Below, one piece after another: positions 34,281 to 38,022 of a stretch of DNA of 38,022 bases. The first letter of the stretch is position 1, and each line of letters opens with the position of its first letter. The position numbers and the translations under genes are program-made. The notes below the pieces were generated by a model, which had not been told where the DNA came from, did no database searches, and saw only the letters and a list, made by a program, of their open reading frames with translations. This stretch comes from Actinomadura geliboluensis (GTDB lineage Bacteria; Actinomycetota; Actinomycetes; Streptosporangiales; Streptosporangiaceae): assembly GCF_005889745.1 (NCBI RefSeq), contig NZ_VCKZ01000029.1, positions 1 to 38,022 on the forward strand. The letters run 5' to 3'.

Positions 34281-35709
34281 GTTCCACTCCTTCTCGACTG
34301 CGCAGATGGTCCAGCACCCGGGTCGCCGCCGCGCGCGCCGAGGCGATGCACGCGGGGATGCCGAGCCCGTCGTAGGCGGCGCCGGCGACGGCCAGCCCCG
34401 GCGTCCCGGCGACCGCGGCCCGGACCTTGGCCACGCGGTCGGCGTGGCCCACGTTGTACTGCGGGAGGCCGCCGCCCCACCGGGTCACCCGGCTCTCGGC
34501 GGGCAGCTCGGTGACGCCGCACGTCGCGGCGAGCTCGGCCATGGCGGTGGCGGCCAGCTCCTCGTCGCTCCGCTGGAGCGTGCGCTCCTCGCCGAGCCGC
34601 CCGACGGAGCAGCGCACCGCGATGACGCCGGGGTCGCGCTCGCGCAGGTGGGGCCATTTTACCGAGCTGAACGTGACGGCCTTGACGCCCCGGCCGCCGC
34701 GCTCGGGGTCGCTCTCCACGGCCGGGACGAGGTAGCCGCTGCCCTTCGGCAGCCGCGGGAACGCGGTGGGGCGGTAGGCCAGCGTGATGATCGCCATGCT
34801 GGCGTACTCGATGCCGGCGAGCTCGCGCGCGGCGGCGGGCACGTCCGGCTCCAGGAGCCGGGCCGCGGGCGCGGCCGGGACCGCGACCACCACGGCGTCG
34901 GCGTCCAGGTACTCGGGGTCGCGGGTGGGGCCGATAGTGAGCCGCCAGCCGTCCTCGCGGCGGCGCAGCTCGCGCACCGTCGCGCCGGTGCGGACCGTCC
35001 CGCCGGCGGCGGTGATGTCGTCGGCGACCAGGTGCGGGAGCGTGCCGAGGCCGTCCGGCAGCGTGGCGAACACCGGGCCGGCGTCCGCGGGCGCGGCCTT
35101 CCGCATGCCCTGGACGGCGCTGATCAGCGACCGGTGCCCGCGCGCGGCGGCGGCGACGGCGGGCAGCGTCGCCTCGAACGACAGCAGCTCGGCCCGGCCC
35201 GCGTACACGCCGCCGAGGAGCGGCTCGACGAGCCGGTCGACGACCTCGCGGCCGACGCGGGCGCCGATGTAGGCGGCGACGGACACGTCCCCGCCGCGCG
35301 GCGTCTCCGGCAGCACGAGGTCGAGCGGGACGCGCGCGAGCCCGGCCGGCGACAGCACCTGGGAGGCGGCCAGCGCGCGCAGGTCGGACGGGACGCCCAT
35401 GACCTGCCCGGACGGGAGGCGGCGCAGCGCGCCCCGGCTGAGGATGGCCGAGGAGGCGGTGCCGGGGTTCACCAGGTCGGCGGCGCGGCCGAGGCCGCGC
35501 ACGAGGTCGAGGCCCTCGGGGCGGCGGGCCAGCATCGACTCGGCGCCCTCGTCGACCGGGACGCCGGCGATCTCGCTGACGCGCAGCTTGCCGCCGATCT
35601 GGGGGGAGCCCTCGAGCACGGTCACCCGCACGCCGTCCCGGGCGAGCATCCGGGCGGCGGCGAGGCCCGCGATGCCGCCCCCGACGACAACGGCATGGGA
35701 CGTGGTCAT
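34237..35709 (-). CDS. cgoX: Coproporphyrinogen III oxidase CgoX (HemY type)
   Basis: A 490-residue FAD flavoprotein of the HemY/PPOX family. In actinobacteria it oxidises coproporphyrinogen III to coproporphyrin III. The FAD site is [16 protein letters not shown] (residues 7-22), with [11 protein letters not shown] and [13 protein letters not shown] next. The C-terminal FAD motif is [20 protein letters not shown]. Its last 44 nt overlap the start of chdC, so the protein carries a hydrophilic tail ([19 protein letters not shown]) that reads through the chdC ribosome site. ATG 35709 has GGAAGG about 10 nt upstream. Function follows from family and from its neighbour chdC. Confidence 0.92.
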   Translation of the reverse strand: MTTSHAVVVGGGIAGLAAARMLARDGVRVTVLEGSPQIGGKLRVSEIAGVPVDEGAESMLARRPEGLDLVRGLGRAADLVNPGTASSAILSRGALRRLPSGQVMGVPSDLRALAASQVLSPAGLARVPLDLVLPETPRGGDVSVAAYIGARVGREVVDRLVEPLLGGVYAGRAELLSFEATLPAVAAAARGHRSLISAVQGMRKAAPADAGPVFATLPDGLGTLPHLVADDITAAGGTVRTGATVRELRRREDGWRLTIGPTRDPEYLDADAVVVAVPAAPAARLLEPDVPAAARELAGIEYASMAIITLAYRPTAFPRLPKGSGYLVPAVESDPERGGRGVKAVTFSSVKWPHLRERDPGVIAVRCSVGRLGEERTLQRSDEELAATAMAELAATCGVTELPAESRVTRWGGGLPQYNVGHADRVAKVRAAVAGTPGLAVAGAAYDGLGIPACIASARAAATRVLDHLRSREGVEHGRSGGQAEGTRTQ

Positions 35710-35840
35710 GGCTCCAGCCTTCCAGACGGTCCGCCGGATCGCGCACCGGGGCGGCCGGAGCGGCGCGTGTCACACCGCCGGTTCGCGGACCGCCGCCGGA
35801 CGCCCTTTTTATCGGAGAAGTGACAAGATCTCGAACACTC

Positions 35841-35861
35841 TGCCAGTGGATACTGGCACGC
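35841..35861 (+). promoter_or_regulatory. Palindrome over the -10 of the beta-propeller gene
   Basis: TGCCAGT-GGAT-ACTGGCA (35841-35858) is a perfect inverted repeat. Inside it, GATACT (35849-35854) is a -10-like hexamer 7 nt before ATG 35862. A protein bound here would block the promoter. No regulator gene is adjacent. Confidence 0.45.
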
Positions 35862-36968
35862 ATGATCTCCTGGAAGGCTCCACTGGCCGCCGCCGCGGCC
35901 CTCCTGCTGGCCGCCGGGCTCGCGTCCCCGGCGGCCGCCGCGACCCGCGGCGACTTCAGACCGGTCTCCCTGCCGTTCTTCTGGCCGAACAACTACCTCT
36001 ACGACGTCGACGCCGCCTCGCCCGACAGCGTCTGGATCAGCGGGCTCCAGGGGGAGATCGTCATCCCCGGCCCCATCCCCGGGACCGGGCAGACGATCCC
36101 CGGCAACCCCGTCGTGCGGCGCTGGCAGAACGGGCGCTGGGTCGAGTACGAGCTGCAGAACCTGTCCAGCCGCGCCTCGGTCTCCGACGTCGACGCCGTC
36201 GGCCCGGAGGACGTGTGGATCGGCGGCACCAGGGCCGGCGACGGGACCGCCGGGACGCGCGGCCCCTACCTGGGCCACTTCACCGGCTCGCGGTTCGAGG
36301 AGGTGGCCCTGCCGTCCGCGTCCAAGACCCTGACCGTCGACGCGCGCACGGACGGGGTCTGGGTGACCGTGGACAGCGGGATCTACCGCCGGACGGGCGC
36401 CACGTGGACGCACATCACCACGCTCCCGGACGTCTCCCTGCGCCAGTTCACCATCCGGGCCGACGACGACATCTGGGTCCTGAGCACCCCCGGCCCGTAC
36501 GACCGGACGCTTGAGGCGCACCACTGGGACGGGCGGTCCTGGACTCAGGTCCCGGTGAACCAGCCGAACGACGGCATCCACGGCATCACCGACATGGTGG
36601 CCGTCTCCCCCACCGAAGCCTGGGCCGTCGGCACCAACTACGCCGCGTCCCCGGCCGCGCCCATCCTGGTGCACTGGGACGGCACCGCCTGGAGCAGCGT
36701 CACGCCGCCGCCCGGCTTCAACGCGCTCAACAGGATCGTCAAGGGCGAGGACGGGACGCTGTGGGCGCTCGGGCACCTGCTCGACGAGCCCGCCAAGCCC
36801 GGCCTGCTCCGCTACAGCGGCGGGACGTGGGAGCGGGTCCCGACCACCGCCGTGCCGAACCGCAGCAACATCTGGGCGACCGCCCTCGCGGTCGTCCCCG
36901 GCACCGGCGCCCTCTGGACGCTCGGGTCGGTGAACATCGGCGGTCCCGTCGTCCTCACCGACGGCTGA
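35862..36968 (+). CDS. Secreted beta-propeller-type repeat protein
   Basis: A 368-residue exported protein. The signal peptide is WKAPLAAAAALLLAAGLASPAAAA with cleavage near residue 27. Repeats with a consensus VxAVSPxDVWxxG recur about six times (VDAASPDSVWISG, VDAVGPEDVWIGG, FTIRADDDIWVLS, MVAVSPTEAWAVG, VKGEDGTLWALG, LAVVPGTGALWTLG), each followed by a variable W-containing strand such as HWDGRSWTQV. This suggests a six-bladed propeller. No catalytic residues are evident, so a binding role is likely. ATG 35862 is used, not 35820, because it opens the signal peptide and follows the palindromic promoter. Function unknown. Confidence 0.8.
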   Translation: MISWKAPLAAAAALLLAAGLASPAAAATRGDFRPVSLPFFWPNNYLYDVDAASPDSVWISGLQGEIVIPGPIPGTGQTIPGNPVVRRWQNGRWVEYELQNLSSRASVSDVDAVGPEDVWIGGTRAGDGTAGTRGPYLGHFTGSRFEEVALPSASKTLTVDARTDGVWVTVDSGIYRRTGATWTHITTLPDVSLRQFTIRADDDIWVLSTPGPYDRTLEAHHWDGRSWTQVPVNQPNDGIHGITDMVAVSPTEAWAVGTNYAASPAAPILVHWDGTAWSSVTPPPGFNALNRIVKGEDGTLWALGHLLDEPAKPGLLRYSGGTWERVPTTAVPNRSNIWATALAVVPGTGALWTLGSVNIGGPVVLTDG

Positions 36969-36990
36969 CGCGGCCCGCCGGCCGGTCGGC

Positions 36991-37037
36991 GCGGCGCGGT
37001 CACGGCCCGCACGGGGGACGGGCCGTGGCCGCGCCGC
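36991..37037. terminator. Long GC hairpin after the beta-propeller gene
   Basis: GCGGCGCGGTCACGGCCCG (36991-37009) pairs with 37019-37037 over 19 positions with a single G-T wobble and a 9-nt loop. It lies just past the stop at 36968. Strong GC-only terminator. Confidence 0.72.
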
Positions 37038-37145
37038 ACCGCGCCGCCTTCTCGCCACCTCCCCACCGCCTCCGTGCCGCCCCTTCGTGGCCTGATCGTG
37101 ATTCGCCCGCCGGAACGGTGATCTGCGCCACCTCGTCCAAGCGCC

Positions 37146-38022
37146 ATGCGGAACGTCAGGAACGTCACATGTGCGCTGGTCGTCCTGCTGCTGGCCGGGG
37201 TCCTGGCCGCATGCGGGGGCGGCGACTCGTCCGGTACGTCGGAGGCCGTGGACCGGGGCGGCGCGGCGGCCCCCGCGGCGCCGTCCCGGGCCGAGAACGG
37301 CACCGCGGGGAGCACCGGCCGCCAGGGGACCGCGAAGGGCGCGCGGGCGCCGCTGCCGACCGGGCGGGAGGTCGTGCACTCGGCGCGCCTGCGGGTCCGC
37401 GCCGGCGACGTGGAGGACGCCGCCGCCAAGGCCAAGCAGATGGCGGAGTCGGCCGGCGGCTACGTCGAGCAGGAGTCCAGTTCGAGCGAGCCGCCCCACT
37501 CGCAGATCACGCTGAAGGTCCCCGCCGACCGCTACTCCGACGTGCTGAACCGGCTCGGCACGCAGCTCGGCACCCGGATCTCGCTCTCCCAGGAGGCCGA
37601 GGACGTCACCGGCGAGGTCGCCGACGTCGACGCCCGCGTCCGGTCGGCGAAGGCCGCCCTGGAGTCGTTCCGCAAGCTGCTCGGCCGCGCGAACTCCGTC
37701 GGCGAGGTCATCCAGGTCGAGCAGGAGATCGCCCAGCGCGAGGCCGACCTGGAGGCGCTGCAGGCCCGGCTGAACACGCTCAAGCACCGCACCCAGTACG
37801 CGACCGTGACGCTGACGCTGGTCACCAAGGCCACCGCGCCGAAGAAGGACGACGACGAGCGCGGCGGCTTCGTCGGCGGCCTGCAGAACGGCTGGGACGC
37901 GTTCGTCGCGTTCGTCGGCGGCCTCGCCCTCGTCCTCGGCTGGCTGCTGCCGTTCCTGCTCGCCGCCGCCGTGATCGGCGTGCCGCTGTACCTGCTGCGG
38001 CACCTGTCTCTTATACTCCTCT
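37146..38022 (+). CDS. DUF4349 lipoprotein, 3' end missing
   Basis: At least 285 residues, running off the window. The lipoprotein signal is MRNVRNVTCALVVLLLAGVL then AAC, with lipidation at C23 (lipobox LAAC), followed by a low-complexity Gly/Ser/Ala linker. The DUF4349 part begins near residue 75 (HSARLRVRAGDVEDAAAKAKQMAE-like), with ITLKVPADRYSDVLNRL, a coiled coil (VADVDARVRSAKAALESF... VEQEIAQREADLEALQARLNTL) and YATVTLTLV. A C-terminal membrane helix follows (FVGGLALVLGWLLPFLLAAAVIGVPLYLL as landmark). The last residues, after 38003, come from adapter sequence, not the genome. Role unknown; the family is membrane-anchored. Confidence 0.8.
   Translation, partial: MRNVRNVTCALVVLLLAGVLAACGGGDSSGTSEAVDRGGAAAPAAPSRAENGTAGSTGRQGTAKGARAPLPTGREVVHSARLRVRAGDVEDAAAKAKQMAESAGGYVEQESSSSEPPHSQITLKVPADRYSDVLNRLGTQLGTRISLSQEAEDVTGEVADVDARVRSAKAALESFRKLLGRANSVGEVIQVEQEIAQREADLEALQARLNTLKHRTQYATVTLTLVTKATAPKKDDDERGGFVGGLQNGWDAFVAFVGGLALVLGWLLPFLLAAAVIGVPLYLLRHLSLILL
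38004..38022 (+). other. Nextera transposase adapter remnant at contig end
   Basis: CTGTCTCTTATACTCCTCT matches the Nextera mosaic-end sequence (CTGTCTCTTATACACATCT) at 17 of 19 positions, including the first 13. It sits at the very end of the window, inside an open reading frame. It is a sequencing artefact, not genomic DNA. Confidence 0.9.

Overview
This is a 38 kb stretch of very GC-rich DNA (strong third-position G/C bias, frequent GTG and occasional TTG starts) from an actinomycete. The gene set fits Streptosporangiales or a relative such as Thermomonosporaceae: HsaA/HsaC/HsaB and KshA homologues, a Methyltransf_19 (DUF574) methyltransferase, actinobacterial ChdC, HelD, and stand-alone LigC and PolD-type repair enzymes. 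The genus is inferred from memory only. The last 19 bases (38004-38022) match a Nextera transposase adapter at 17 of 19 positions, so the right edge is very probably a contig end.

Left region (1-7600): a tight operon for steroid-nucleus breakdown, HsaA-like monooxygenase, HsaC-like extradiol dioxygenase, HsaB-like flavin reductase, KstD-like dehydrogenase, KshA-like Rieske oxygenase, a 76-residue four-cysteine protein and a hydroxysteroid-type SDR. It is read away from a divergent IclR regulator. A 19-bp palindrome lies between regulator and operon, and a related copy sits at the left edge, beyond the regulator gene.

7600-9800: a TetR regulator and an LfrA-like 14-helix drug exporter form an overlapping pair behind an operator/promoter with an apparently leaderless start. 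9800-14500: a HEAT-repeat protein, a YoaK/DUF1275 membrane protein, a DUF2776-like membrane protein whose 3' end carries a decayed piece of a DUF574 methyltransferase gene, and an intact convergent DUF574 methyltransferase.

14600-21100: DUF4262 protein, GNAT acetyltransferase, glycogen debranching enzyme GlgX, a small membrane protein, two tail-to-tail RibD-C reductases, and ATP-dependent DNA ligase LigC preceded by a motif like the RecA-independent (PafBC-type) DNA-damage promoter.

21100-31400: Tat-exported PhoD phosphatase, HelD-like RNA polymerase ATPase, FadR/GntR regulator, leuA with a Leu-codon attenuator leader peptide, a DUF4236 mini-protein, a secreted S15 peptidase and an MBL-fold hydrolase. 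31400-38022: stand-alone PolD-type primase-polymerase, MsrB, a TIGR04222-like protein, the coproporphyrin-pathway haem genes cgoX-chdC, a secreted beta-propeller protein and a DUF4349 lipoprotein cut by the window end.

No tRNA, rRNA, CRISPR array, IS element or phage gene was recognised. No gene-free gap exceeds 300 bases; the largest are 12060-12325, 22839-23056 and 28265-28474, and each is described below. Convergent genes are separated by long perfect GC hairpins or overlap at their 3' ends. Several genes have a -10-like hexamer only 6-7 nt before the start codon, suggesting leaderless mRNAs.
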